Below are positions 11,705 to 21,098 of a stretch of DNA of 64,000 nt, one piece after another; within the stretch, counting starts at the first letter, position 1; every line of letters starts with the position of its first letter. A program made the position numbers and the translations under genes. Below the pieces are notes generated by a model. That model made no database searches. It was not told where the DNA came from and was given only the letters and a program-made list of their open reading frames with translations. The DNA is from Elymus sibiricus (taxonomy: Eukaryota; Streptophyta; Magnoliopsida; Poales; Poaceae). The stretch spans positions 418,685,162 through 418,749,161 of the forward strand of contig CM077675.1 of NCBI GenBank assembly GCA_039707655.1, given 5' to 3'.

Positions 11705-12143
11705 TCCACCATACCTACCTATGGATCGAGTAAGATCCTTCAAGTAAGTTGTCATCGGTGCAATAAGGCAATAAAAATTGCTTCTAAATGTGTTGATCAA
11801 TTAGTGTAAGAGAAAATTGAGCGTTGTACGAACTTATGATGGCAAAGTAATAAAAGCGACGGACTGCATAATAAAGGTTGCTATCATAGGGGGCAATATA
11901 GCATGACGTTCTTTTACATTAAGGGATTTGGCATACAAACCAAAAAGCGCATGACAACCTCTACTTCCCTCTGTGAAGGGCCTATCTTTTACTTTTATGT
12001 ATTTACCTTTATGCAAGAGTCAAAGTATTCTTCCCTTTCCCCTTTTTACTTTTTGTTTTTGCAAGCATCATGTGGGGAGGAAAGATCTAGGCACATATAT
12101 CTAGTTGGATATGAGTGAGCATGAGTTATTATTGTTGACATCA
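11705..12143 (+). other. Noncoding tail of H, second part
   Basis: No gene. Contains CTTCCCTCTGTGAAGGGCC at about 11965, an imperfect hairpin also found in A (18499-18519) and E (minus strand, about 55916-55936). Ends with the target sequence catca (12139-12143) duplicated by element A. Confidence 0.7.
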
Positions 12144-12431
12144 TGATACGCCTCCAACGTATCTCTAATTTTTGCTTGTTCCATGCTATTATATTATCAT
12201 TCTTGGATGTTTTACAATAATTTTATTACAAGTTTATATCATTTTTTGGGACTAACCTATTGACATAGTGCCAAAGTGCCAGTTGCTCTTTTTGCTTGTT
12301 TTTTACTTCGCAGAAAATCAGTACCAAACGGAGACAAAACGCTACGGGGATTTTTGTGGCTTTTTTACGGACCAGAAGAAAGAAGATGGGCCAAAGAACA
12401 CCAGAAAAGGGGGCCCAGGCTGGCCAGCACC

Positions 12432-12470
12432 CACCAGGGCGCGCCAGAGGCCCCCTGGCGCGTCCTGGTG
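12432..12470 (+). other. GC-rich palindrome upstream of the LTR TATA box (A)
   Basis: CACCAGGGCGCGCC pairs with GGCGCGTCCTGGTG apart from one G-T position, around a short purine/C-rich loop. The same arrangement, palindrome then TATA box about 45-90 bp downstream, recurs in the LTRs of H and A, and in related form in B, C, D and E. Confidence 0.75.
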
Positions 12471-12513
12471 GGTGCTGGGCACCTCGGGCACCCCCTCCAC
12501 CGTCTCCGATGCC

Positions 12514-12520
12514 TATAAAT
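12514..12520 (+). promoter_or_regulatory. TATA box, 5' LTR of A
   Basis: TATAAAT followed by TCCCAAATATT, conserved in position with the LTRs of B, C, D and I. Inferred LTR core promoter. Confidence 0.6.
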
Positions 12521-13846
12521 TCCCAAATATTTGGAAACCCCCAAAAATAACCAGAGACTCTCCGCTCCGCCGCCTCAACTCTCTGTATCGACGAAAAACC
12601 AATCTGGAGACGTTCCAGTACCCTGCCGGAGAGGGGAATCCATCTCCGGTGGCCATCTTCATCATCCCGGCGGAGGCCATGACGTGGAGGGAGTAGTCCA
12701 CCCTCGGGGCTGAGGGTATGCACCAGTAGCTATGTGTTCAATCTCTCTCTCGTGTTCTTGAGATGTCACGATCTTCATGTATCACGGGCTTTGTTAATAT
12801 AGTTGGATCATATGATGTGTTTCCTTCTCTATGTAGTTGTCATGAATTGAGTTTTCCCTTTGAGATTTCGTTACCGGATTGAATACTTTTATGGATTTGA
12901 GAACACTTGATATATGTCTTGCATGTGGATACCCGTGGTGACAATGGGGTGTTCAATTGATTCACTTGATATATGTTTTGGTACTCAACTTGCGGATTCC
13001 CGTGATGACATTAGGGTAATCTATGCATAGGGGTTGATAGACGTTCTTGTCCTACTTTCTCCGATAGAAATCTTGGGGCACTCTTTGAGGTTCTTTGTGT
13101 GGATTGAGTATTATGAATCTGAAATTGTTTGATGCGTATCGTATAATTAACTCATGGATACTTGTGGTGACAGTGGAGTATTTAGGTGACATTAGAGTTG
13201 GTTGATGCGTATCATATGGTGTTATTCTAGTACGAACTCTTAGATAGATCGAACGGAAAGGATAACTTGATGTTATCTTAGTACGAACTCTTGAATAGAT
13301 CGATCGGAAAGGATAACTTTAAGGTGGTTTCGTACCCTATAAACAATTTCTTCTTATGTTCTCCGCTAGATAAGAACTTTGGAGTGATTCTTCGTTGCAC
13401 GTTGAGGGATGGTTATGTGATCCAATTATATTAGCATTGTTGAGAGATTGCACTAGTGAAAGTACGGACCCTAGGCCTTGTTTTCAAGCTTTGCAATACC
13501 GTTTGTGCTCACTTTTGTTACTTGCTACCTTGCTATTTTTATATTTTCATATTACAAAAACCTATATCTACCATCCATATTGCACTTGTATCACCATTTC
13601 TTCGCCGAACTAGTGCACCTATACAATTTGCCATTGTATTGGGTGTGTTGGGGACACAAGAGATTTCTTGTATTTGATTGCAGGGTTGTTTGAGAGATAC
13701 CATCTTCATCCTACACCTCCCACGGATTGATAAACCTTAGGTCATCCACTTGAGGGAAAATTGCTACTGTCCTTCAAAACTCTGCGCTTGGAGGGCCAAC
13801 AAAGTCTACAAGAACAAAGTTGCATAGTAGACATCAAGCTCTTTTC

Positions 13847-13864
13847 TGGCGCCGTTGCCGGGGA
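13847..13864 (+). other. Primer binding site of A (tRNA-Asp)
   Basis: TGGCGCCGTTGCCGGGGA, a perfect 18-nt complement of the plant tRNA-Asp(GUC) 3' end, located 10 bp after the LTR end. Confidence 0.93.
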
Positions 13865-13961
13865 GGTGAGTGCTTGAAGGTATATCTTTAGATCTTGCAA
13901 TTAAATATTTTAGTTTCTTGTTTTTCACTAGTTTGGTCTTATAAAAGAAAACTACAAAAAA

Positions 13962-14777
13962 ATGGAGTTTAGGTTGCCTCAATTGTTTCGTCTTTTTAAT
14001 GTCTTTCGTGAAAATAAGGATTCAGAAAATTGTGCTCAATTGGTAGAGGAAGAAATTATGAAAATACTTAATGAGAATTCCTTGAATGATGAGCATGATT
14101 GCAATGTTGCTAGTATGAATTCTCTAAATATCCATGATGCTAATGATATGCAAAACCACAAGCTTGGGGATGCTATGTTTGATGAAGATGATATTTTTAG
14201 TCCCCCAAGTTTTGATGAGCAAATTTATTATGATGACGGCATGCCTCCTATATATGATGATTATTGTAATGACATGTATGATATAAATAATAATTATAAC
14301 CATGAAACTTGTCATCATGATTTTAGTTTTCAATTTGATTATGCCACTCAAATATCTCATGATAGTTATTTTGTTGAGTTTGCTCCCACTACTTTGAATG
14401 AGAAGAATTTTGCTTGTGTGGGCAGTAATAAAAAATTTATGCTTGTAGATCATGAAAAGAATGCTTTATGTGATAGTTATATTGTGAAATTCCTTCATGA
14501 TGCTACTGAAAATTATTATGAGGGAGGAACATATGCTTGTAGGAATTGCAAAAATATCAAGTTTCCTCTCTATGTGTTCAAAGTTTCAAAGTTATGCTTA
14601 TTTTGCCTTCTTATGCTAGTTGATTCTTGCTCCCATAAATTGTTTGCTCACAAAATCCCTATGCATAGGAAGTGGGTTAGACTTAAATGTGCTTGTCATG
14701 TGATTCATGATGCTCTCTTGCATTCTCTAATTACTAATTTTTACGTATGCATCATTGAAATCAGCATGCCTAGCTAA
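13962..14777 (+). CDS. 271-residue protein of non-autonomous element A
   Basis: An open frame starting MEFRLPQLFRLFNVF, 97 bp after the primer site, where gag would normally begin. It is very acidic and Asp/Asn/Tyr rich in the middle (roughly residues 65-130, many DD and YD pairs). It then has two C-x2-C pairs (CRNC and CLFC) with further Cys and His in a hydrophobic, more basic C-terminal third (HRKWVRLKCACHVIH). I see no similarity to the gag domain of E or H nor to the gag-like proteins of B, C and D, although the length is the same. A conserved hairpin follows 21 bp after the stop. Likely an element-encoded protein, possibly a structural or RNA-binding substitute; function not established. 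Confidence 0.7.
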   Translation: MEFRLPQLFRLFNVFRENKDSENCAQLVEEEIMKILNENSLNDEHDCNVASMNSLNIHDANDMQNHKLGDAMFDEDDIFSPPSFDEQIYYDDGMPPIYDDYCNDMYDINNNYNHETCHHDFSFQFDYATQISHDSYFVEFAPTTLNEKNFACVGSNKKFMLVDHEKNALCDSYIVKFLHDATENYYEGGTYACRNCKNIKFPLYVFKVSKLCLFCLLMLVDSCSHKLFAHKIPMHRKWVRLKCACHVIHDALLHSLITNFYVCIIEISMPS

Positions 14778-14798
14778 AAGGCTTTAAAGAAAAGCGCT

Positions 14799-14818
14799 TG
14801 TTGGGAGACAACCCAACA
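14799..14818 (+). other. Conserved hairpin after the ORF of A
   Basis: TGTTGGG, loop AGACAA, CCCAACA: a 7-bp perfect stem. The same hairpin follows the ORF stop in B (27805-27820), C (40691-40706, minus) and D (52437-52452), each preceded by AGCGCTTG. Confidence 0.75.
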
Positions 14819-14879
14819 CTTTTCCTTTCTGTTTTTGTGCGTTCACATGATTAAGCTACTGTAGTAATCATGTTTTGTG

Positions 14880-15600
14880 TCTTTTATTTCAATAAAGTGC
14901 CAAGTAAAACCTTTGGGATGACTCACAAGATGAGTAGAATTGATGCTGAACCAAAACAGAAACTTTTGACTCCAGTATAGGAATTTTCATTTTTTATTGG
15001 AGCGTGATAATGATATGAATTTTTTACACAGTCTTAATATAAAATTCTTCAGGTTTTCCTAATTTTTCATAGTTTTTAGAGACAGGTAAGTATGGTTACG
15101 CTACGGATCTTCACAGACTGTTCTGTTTTTGACAGATTCTGTTTTGCATGCATAGTTTGCTTGTTTTAGTGTTCCCATAGCTTATATTTAGCGGTATAAA
15201 TTATGGGAATGATAGAATACAGTAGGTATCATGTGGGAACAATTATTAATCTTTTCTTGACAGTACCTATGTGAATGATTTATCTTTATTACACTAACCC
15301 TTCTCATGAAGTTCCGTTAAGTTTTGTGTGATTGAAGTTTTCAAGTTTTGGGTGAGACACCGATATGAGGAGAATAAGGAGTGACAAGAACCTAAGCTTG
15401 GGGATGCCCAAGGCACCCCCAAGGTAATATCCAAGGAAGCCTCAAGGGTCTAAGCTTGGGGATGCCCCGGAAGGCATCCCCTCTTTCGTCTTCAACACTA
15501 TCGGTATATCTTACTTGGAGCTATATTTTTATTCGTCACATAATATGTGCTTTGCTTGGAGCGTCATTTTATTTTGTTGGTCTCTGTTAGGTGTTATTTA
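14880..15600 (+). repeat. Tail unit 1 of a diverged ~722-bp tandem duplication in A
   Basis: Landmarks such as AAAACAGAAACTTTTG, ACAGACTGTTCTGTTT and TAAGCTTGGGGATGCCC occur here and again about 722 bp further on, once the LINE is subtracted. B, C and D have only one unit. Contains the paired PPT-like hairpins at 15397-15423 and 15458-15481. Confidence 0.75.
15397..15481 (+). other. Pair of PPT-like hairpins, unit 1 of A
   Basis: The first, from CTTGGGG at 15397 to CCCAAG at 15423, is a hairpin with the PPT-like AAGCTTGGGGATG as its left arm. The second, GGGGATGCC-CCGGAA-GGCATCCCC (15458-15481), has a perfect 9-bp stem. The left arms copy the sequence used as the real PPT next to the 3' LTR. 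Confidence 0.75.
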
Positions 15601-15952
15601 TAATCTTTTTTTTCAATAAAAAGTTCCAAGAATTGTCTTAGGATGCTTGCACTGCATGTTTTGATGTGTGCTGTGTAAAAACAGAAACTTTTGCTGTAGT
15701 GTTTGAATTTTCATATTTTACTGGAATGTGGAAAGTTTCTGAAATTTTTAAACAATATTGTCATATAAATTATTTAGCATGTCCTAAAGTTTCATAATTA
15801 TTTGAGTTATAGAAGTACACTGTTTTCATAAATTTCTACAGACTGTTCTGTTTGGACAGATTGCTGTCATAGTTTCGTTATCTACCTACCCTATAGTTTC
15901 CATAGCCTATGTTGGTAGATATAAATTGTGGAAATGATAGTAAAAAGTAGAT

Positions 15953-17056
15953 AACTCCGCCTATGTTGTCTCAACATAGCCGGTCCCAAGCCCGGATAAA
16001 GGAGGAGGGTTGTGATAGGCTTGGCGAGCCAACGTCAAAACTCAGCCACTCTTATGGAGATGAAACCCAAAAGAGTGATGGCGACACTGATGACTTCCCG
16101 ATTAAGATAGGACTGCATCAAGGGTCAGCTTTGAGCCCTTATCTTTTTGCCTTGGTGATGGATGAGGTCACAAGGTATATACAAGGAGATATCCCATGGT
16201 GTATGCTCTTTGCGGACGATGTGGTGCTAGTCGATGAGAGTCGGACGGGGTTCAACAGGAAGTTGGAGTTATGGAGGCAAACTTTGGAATCGAAAGGTTT
16301 TAGACTTAGTAGGACTAAAACCGAGGGTACTACTAGGCACGAGGAGGAGGAGGATGTTAGCCTTGATGGGCAGGTGGTGCCGCAGAAGGACACCTTTCGA
16401 TATTTGGGGTCAATGTTGCAGAAGGATGGGGATATCGATGAAGATGTGAACCATCGAATTAAAGCCGGATGGATGAAGTGGCGCCATGCTTCTAGCATTC
16501 TCTGTGACAAGAGGGTGCCACAAAAGCTAAAAGGCAAGTTCTATAGGACGGCGGTTCGACCCGCAATGTTGTATGGCGCTGAGTGTTGGCCGACTAAAAG
16601 GCGACATGTGCAACAGTTAGGTGTGGCGGAGATGCACATGTTGAGATGGATGTGTGGCCACACAAGGAAGGACCGAATCCAGAATGATGATATACGAGAT
16701 AGAGTTGGGGTAGCGCCAATTGAAGAGAAGCTTGTCCAACATCGTCTGAGATGGTTTGGACATATTCAACGCAGGCCTCCAGAAGCCCCAGTACATAGCG
16801 GACGGCTAAAGCGTGCTGATATTGTCAAAAGAGGCCGGGGTAGACCGAACTTGACATGGGAAGAGTCCATAAAGAGAGACCTGAAGGATTGGAGCATCAC
16901 CAAAGAACTAGCCATGGACATGGGTGCGTGGAAGCTTGCTATCCATGTGCCAGAACCATGAGTTGGTCGCGAGATCTTATGGGTTTCACCTCTAGCCTAC
17001 CCCAACTTGTTTGGGACTAAAGGCTTTGTTTGTTGTTGTTTGTTGTTGTTGTTGTT
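15953..17056 (+). mobile_element. RTE-type LINE, internally deleted, with (TTG)n tail
   Basis: Flanked by the perfect 17-bp duplication GATAGTAAAAAGTAGAT (15936-15952 and 17057-17073). It ends in CCCAACTTGTTTGGGACTAA, then GGC, then TTG repeats, the microsatellite end typical of plant RTE elements. The body holds a short 5' region joined directly to the C-terminal half of reverse transcriptase, so most of the endonuclease and N-terminal RT is missing. Confidence 0.9.
15963..16961 (+). pseudogene. RTE LINE reverse transcriptase, C-terminal part
   Basis: The frame is open for 332 codons. Residues 1 to about 40 read through the LINE 5' region and have no recognisable domain. RT follows with [20 protein letters not shown], the catalytic [11 protein letters not shown] (FADD), the RLSRTKTE and [12 protein letters not shown] blocks, and the RTE C-terminus with [31 protein letters not shown] and [14 protein letters not shown]. 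Apurinic endonuclease and the RT fingers are absent, so it is inactive. The uninterrupted frame is notable and could reflect a recent copy. The start ATG is the first in frame and probably artificial. Confidence 0.85.
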
Positions 17057-17400
17057 GATAGTAAAAAGTAGATGATGTTTGAAATTATTATGCAACTTGC
17101 CTTTGCAGTACATAAAGAGTTGATTTATTATTATGTGTACTAACCTATCTCACGAGTTCTTTTCGAGTTTTGTGTGGATGAAGTTTTTGATAATAGGTGA
17201 AACCATGATATGAGAGGATTGAACGAGATACAAAAGCTCAAGCTTGGGGATGCCCAAGGCACCCCAAGTAAATATTTCAAGAAGTCTCAAGCATCTAAGC
17301 TTGGGGATGCTACGCATCCCACCTCTCTTCGTCAACTATCGGTTTGCCTATGTTGAGCCTAAATTTTTATTCGTTCACATGATGCGTTCTATTCTTGGAG

Positions 17401-18912
17401 TTCTATTATTGTTTAGTTTGATGTTTGAATAAAATACTCAGATCTGAAAATCTTCATTGAGAGAGAAAGTCCTCACATAGCTACTTAATTGTTTGACTAC
17501 TCATTTATCTTCACTTATATTTTTTGAGAGTAGCTTGTCATTTGCTCATGTGCTTCACTTAAATTTGTTTGAGCTTGCCAAAAAGCAATGGCAATATATG
17601 AAACTAGTCCCAAAGTGATAAATATCCAAGGAGGATATAATAAAAACTTTCATGAAGATCATTGGACAAATTAAACTTGATTCCTTGTAATAGTTTTTAA
17701 ACATGATGATAATAATATGTGAGTCATGTTAGTGAGTAATTATGCTTAGTAGGAATATTGGTGTTAAGGTTTGTGATTCCCTATGCATGCACGAAAGTCA
17801 ATAGTTATGCAATGAAGTTACATCCTAGTTGTGGTGCATGATTCGGTGTTAGTTATGTTCAATGCTCACTTATGTGATTTTTCGTTTCTTGGTTTGGTTG
17901 CTTCCCAATCTATTTGCTAGCCTTCATTTGTACTAAGTAGAAATACTACTTGTGCATCCAAAATCCTTAAACCAAGTTTTGCCTTATGAGTCCACCATAC
18001 CTACCTATATGCGGTATTTCCATGCCGTTCCAAGCAAATTTGTATGTGCCATCTCTAAATTTTCAAAATAAATTTTCTCTTTTGTGTGCCCGTACCGCTC
18101 ATGAAACGGTGGGGAGTGTCCAATATTTTTCCATGCTTGATGTGTTATTCTCAAGATGAGTGTTTATTCACTTGTCATTGCACGAGAGTGCGGCGGTAAT
18201 AGGGATGCCCATTCCCGAAATGAAGAAAAAAATATTTACTTTATGTTGTCAAATAATAAATTCCTTGGAAAGTGTTGGTATGGAAGGAAACCGTGGATAC
18301 GGCCCGCCATGGAAAGTGAAAGTTTGGTGGAAAAAGGAATAAACTTTATTTTCTGTTTGGGAACCGCCTATGATATATCTAGCATGGAAAGTATTGTGAG
18401 CTACTTTGTCGTTTTCGTTGACAGGAAAAGCATGCCACCCAAAATATTTTTCTCTCTCAATTTAAATCTTGAGCTCTGGCACCTCTACAAATCCCTACTT
18501 CCCTCTGCGAAGGGCCTATCTAATTACTTTATGCAATTTTTATTTTTACTTTGAGTCAACATCTTCTCTTATAAAGCACCAACTAGGGGGCACTATGATC
18601 ATGCTTGTGCATTGGGTGTAGTTAATATTTGAGTGTGTTTCATGAATGGATCAATGATTGAGCATGATGGGCTAGGGATAACTTTATTTAGTGTTGATAT
18701 TTTGAAAGACATGGTTGCTTGTTGGCATGCTTGAGTATTAAAGTCTTTATGTCAAAACTAGACTATTGCTTTGAACCATCTAAAAGTCCAAATGTCCATG
18801 GTATACAAAGAAGAAAAGAATATGATGAACATGTTAGGAAGTATTCTACATCAAAAATTCCGTTTTTATCATTTACCTACTCGAGGACGAGTACGAATTA
18901 AGCTTGGGATGT
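17401..18912 (+). other. Noncoding 3' tail and PPT of A
   Basis: No supportable gene. Contains AAGTAGAAATACTACTTGTG (about 17935), GAGTCCACCATACCTACC (about 17989), the CTTCCCTCTGCGAAGGGCC hairpin (about 18499), and the ACTCGAGGACGAG block just before the polypurine tract AGCTTGGGATGT (18901-18912). The first three blocks are shared with the autonomous H and E; the last has the related form CTTGAGGACAAGC there. Confidence 0.75.
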
Positions 18913-19282
18913 TGATACGTCTCCAACGTATCTATAGTTTTTGCTTGTTCCATGCTGTTATATTATCATTCTTGGATGTTTTACAATCATTTTATTACAA
19001 CTTTATATCATTTTTTGGGACTAACCTATTGACATAGTGCCAAAGTGCCAGTTGCTGTTTTTGCTTGTTTTTTACTTCGCAGAAAATCAGTACCAAACGG
19101 AGACAAAACGCTGCGGGGATTTTTGTGGATTTTTTACGGACCAGAAGAAATAAGATGGGCCAAAGAACACCAGAAAAGGGGGCCCAGGCTGGCCAACACC
19201 CACCAGGGCGCGCCAGAGGCCCCCTGGCGCGGCCTGCTGGGTGCTGGGCACCTCGGGCACCCCCTCCACCGCCTCCGATGCC

Positions 19283-19289
19283 TATAAAT
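19283..19289 (+). promoter_or_regulatory. TATA box, 3' LTR of A
   Basis: TATAAAT in the same context as at 12514. In the 3' LTR it could drive read-out transcription into H tail sequence. Confidence 0.5.
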
Positions 19290-19507
19290 TCCCAAATATT
19301 CGAAAACCCCCAAAAATAACCAGAGACTCTCTGCTCCGCCGCCGCAACTCTCTGTATCGACGAAAAACCAATCTGGAGACGTTCCAATACCCTGCCGGAG
19401 AGGGGAATCCATCTCAGGTGGCCATCTTCGTCATCCCGGCGGAGGCCATGACGAGGAGGGAGTAGTCCACCCTCGGGGCTGAGGGTATGCACCAGTAGCT
19501 ATGTGTT

Positions 19508-19510
<3 letters not shown>

Positions 19511-19544
<34 letters not shown>
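19511..19544 (+). repeat. (TC)17 microsatellite in the 3' LTR of A
   Basis: Thirty-four bases of pure TC, compared with ten in the matching position of the 5' LTR (12742-12751). Confidence 0.95.
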
Positions 19545-19547
<3 letters not shown>

Positions 19548-20629
19548 TTCTTGAGATGTCACGATCTTGATGTATCACGGGCTTTGTTAATATAGTCAGA
19601 TCATATGATGTGTTTCCCTCTCTATCTAGTTATGATGAATTGAGTTTTCCCTTTGAGATTTTGTTACCGGATTGAATACTTTTATGGATTTGAGAACACT
19701 TGATATATGTCTTGCATGCAGATACCCGTGGTGACAATGGGGTGTTCAATTGATTCACTTGATATATGTTTTGGTACTCAACTTGCGGATTCCCGCGGTG
19801 ACATTGGGGTAATCTATGCATAGGGGTTGATACACGTTCTTGTCCTACTTTCTCCGATAGAAATCTTGGGGCACTCTTTGAGGTTCTTTGTGTGGATTGA
19901 GTATTATGAATCTGAAATTGTTTGATGTGTATCGTATAATTAACTCATGGATACTTGTGGTGACATTGGAGTATTAAGGTGACATTAGAGTTGGTTGATG
20001 CGTATCATATGGTGTTATTCTTGTATGAACTCTTAGATAGATCGAACGGAAAGGATAACTTGATGTAATCTTAGTACGAACTCTTGAATAGATCGATCGG
20101 AAAGGATAACTTTAAGGTGGTTTCGTACCCTACAAACAGTTTCTTATTATGTTCTCCGCTAGATAATAACTTTGGAGTGATTCATTGTTGCACGTTGAGG
20201 GATGGTTATGTGATCCAATTATATTAGCATTGTTGAGGGATTGCACTAGCGAAAGTACGGACCCTAGGCCTTGTTTTCAAGCATTGCAATACCGTTTGTG
20301 CTCACTTTTGTTACTTGCTACCTTGCTGTTTTTATATTTTTAGATTACAAAAACCTATATCTACCATCCATATTGCACTTGTATCACCATCTCTTCGCCG
20401 AACTAGTGCACCTATACAATTTTCCATTGTATTGGGTGTGTTGGGGACACAAGAGATTTCTTGTATTTGATTGCAGGGTTGTTTGAGAGTTACCATCTTC
20501 ATCCTACACCTCCCACGGATTGATAAACCTTAGGTCATCCACTTGAGGGAAAATTGCTACTGTCCTACAAAACTCCGCGCTTGGAGGCCCAACAAAGTCT
20601 ACAAGAATAAAGTTGCGTAGTAGACATCA

Positions 20630-21098
20630 CATCACCCTTGAGGTGAATACGTTGGGAGGTGAAACTATAAGACCCTATCTTTCTATGTGTCCGGTTGAAA
20701 CTTTTTGCTCATGGGTATGCTGTGAGTGTTAGCAATCATAGAAGACTAAATGATGGTTGAGTACGTGGACATGCCAAAAGGCTCTGACACGAGACCCTTC
20801 CAGAAAATATGATGAATTGTAGTTGCAAAGTTGACTGAGAACATAGTTTGTTGGTTTTCGATAAGGTTTATGCTTTATACTTATATGTTGTGATGAATTG
20901 TTACTTGTTCATGAGAAGTTATATGATGAAGTTATATGAATAAGTACTATGACAAGGTTTGTTGCTGCTATGATAATAAGCATGATGCTACGATGTCCGT
21001 ATTTTGTTTTTATCGACACCTCTCTCTCAAACCATGTGGACATGTTTCTCGATATCGGCTTTCGCTTGAGGACAAGCGAGGTCTAAGCTTGGGGGAGT
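20630..21098 (+). other. Noncoding tail and PPT of H, last part
   Basis: Contains ACGTTGGGAGGTGAAACTAT near 20650, matched by a close relative in E (minus strand near 55716-55736). It also has the CTTGAGGACAAGCGAGG block and the polypurine tract AAGCTTGGGGGAGT at 21085-21098, directly before the 3' LTR. No gene. Confidence 0.75.

Larger units (their letters stand above)
12144..13836 (+). repeat. 5' LTR of element A (1693 bp)
   Basis: Begins TGATACGCCTCCAACG and ends AGACATCA. It carries a GC-rich imperfect palindrome at 12432-12470, a TATA box at 12514-12520, and a short (TC)5 run at 12742-12751 that is expanded in the 3' copy. Reading frames at 12226-12723 are artefacts of this GC-rich promoter region. 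Confidence 0.92.
15601..17400 (+). repeat. Tail unit 2 of the tandem duplication in A (interrupted by the LINE)
   Basis: Unit 2 runs from about 15601 to 15952, is interrupted by the LINE, and continues to about 17400. It repeats ACAGACTGTTCTGTTT at 15838 and the two PPT-like hairpins at 17243-17268 and 17304-17320 (GGGATGC-TAC-GCATCCC). It is clearly diverged from unit 1, so the duplication predates the LINE and probably the insertion of A. Confidence 0.7.
12144..20629 (+). mobile_element. Non-autonomous gypsy element A (8.5 kb, complete)
   Basis: LTRs are 12144-13836 and 18913-20629, beginning TGATACG and ending AGACATCA. The target duplication is catca (12139-12143 and 20630-20634). It has a perfect 18-nt tRNA-Asp primer site, one 271-codon ORF of unknown type, a diverged tandem duplication of its tail, and the PPT AGCTTGGGATGT at 18901-18912. 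No protease, RT, RNase H or integrase is encoded. A LINE is inserted at 15953-17056. Confidence 0.94.
18913..20629 (+). repeat. 3' LTR of element A (1717 bp)
   Basis: Begins TGATACGTCTCCAACG and ends AGACATCA. Nearly identical to the 5' copy except for scattered substitutions and the microsatellite at 19511-19544, which is (TC)17 here against (TC)5. TATA box at 19283-19289; GC-rich palindrome at about 19201-19240. Confidence 0.92.

Noticed and set aside
12226..12723. 165-codon minus-strand frame, repeated at 18995-19492
   Set aside because: It lies wholly inside the LTR of A, antisense to the promoter, and exists only because the GC-rich part lacks stops.
13847..13864. tRNA-Asp-like sequence as a tRNA gene
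   Set aside because: Only the 18-nt complement of the tRNA 3' end is present, directly after the LTR, so it is a primer binding site.
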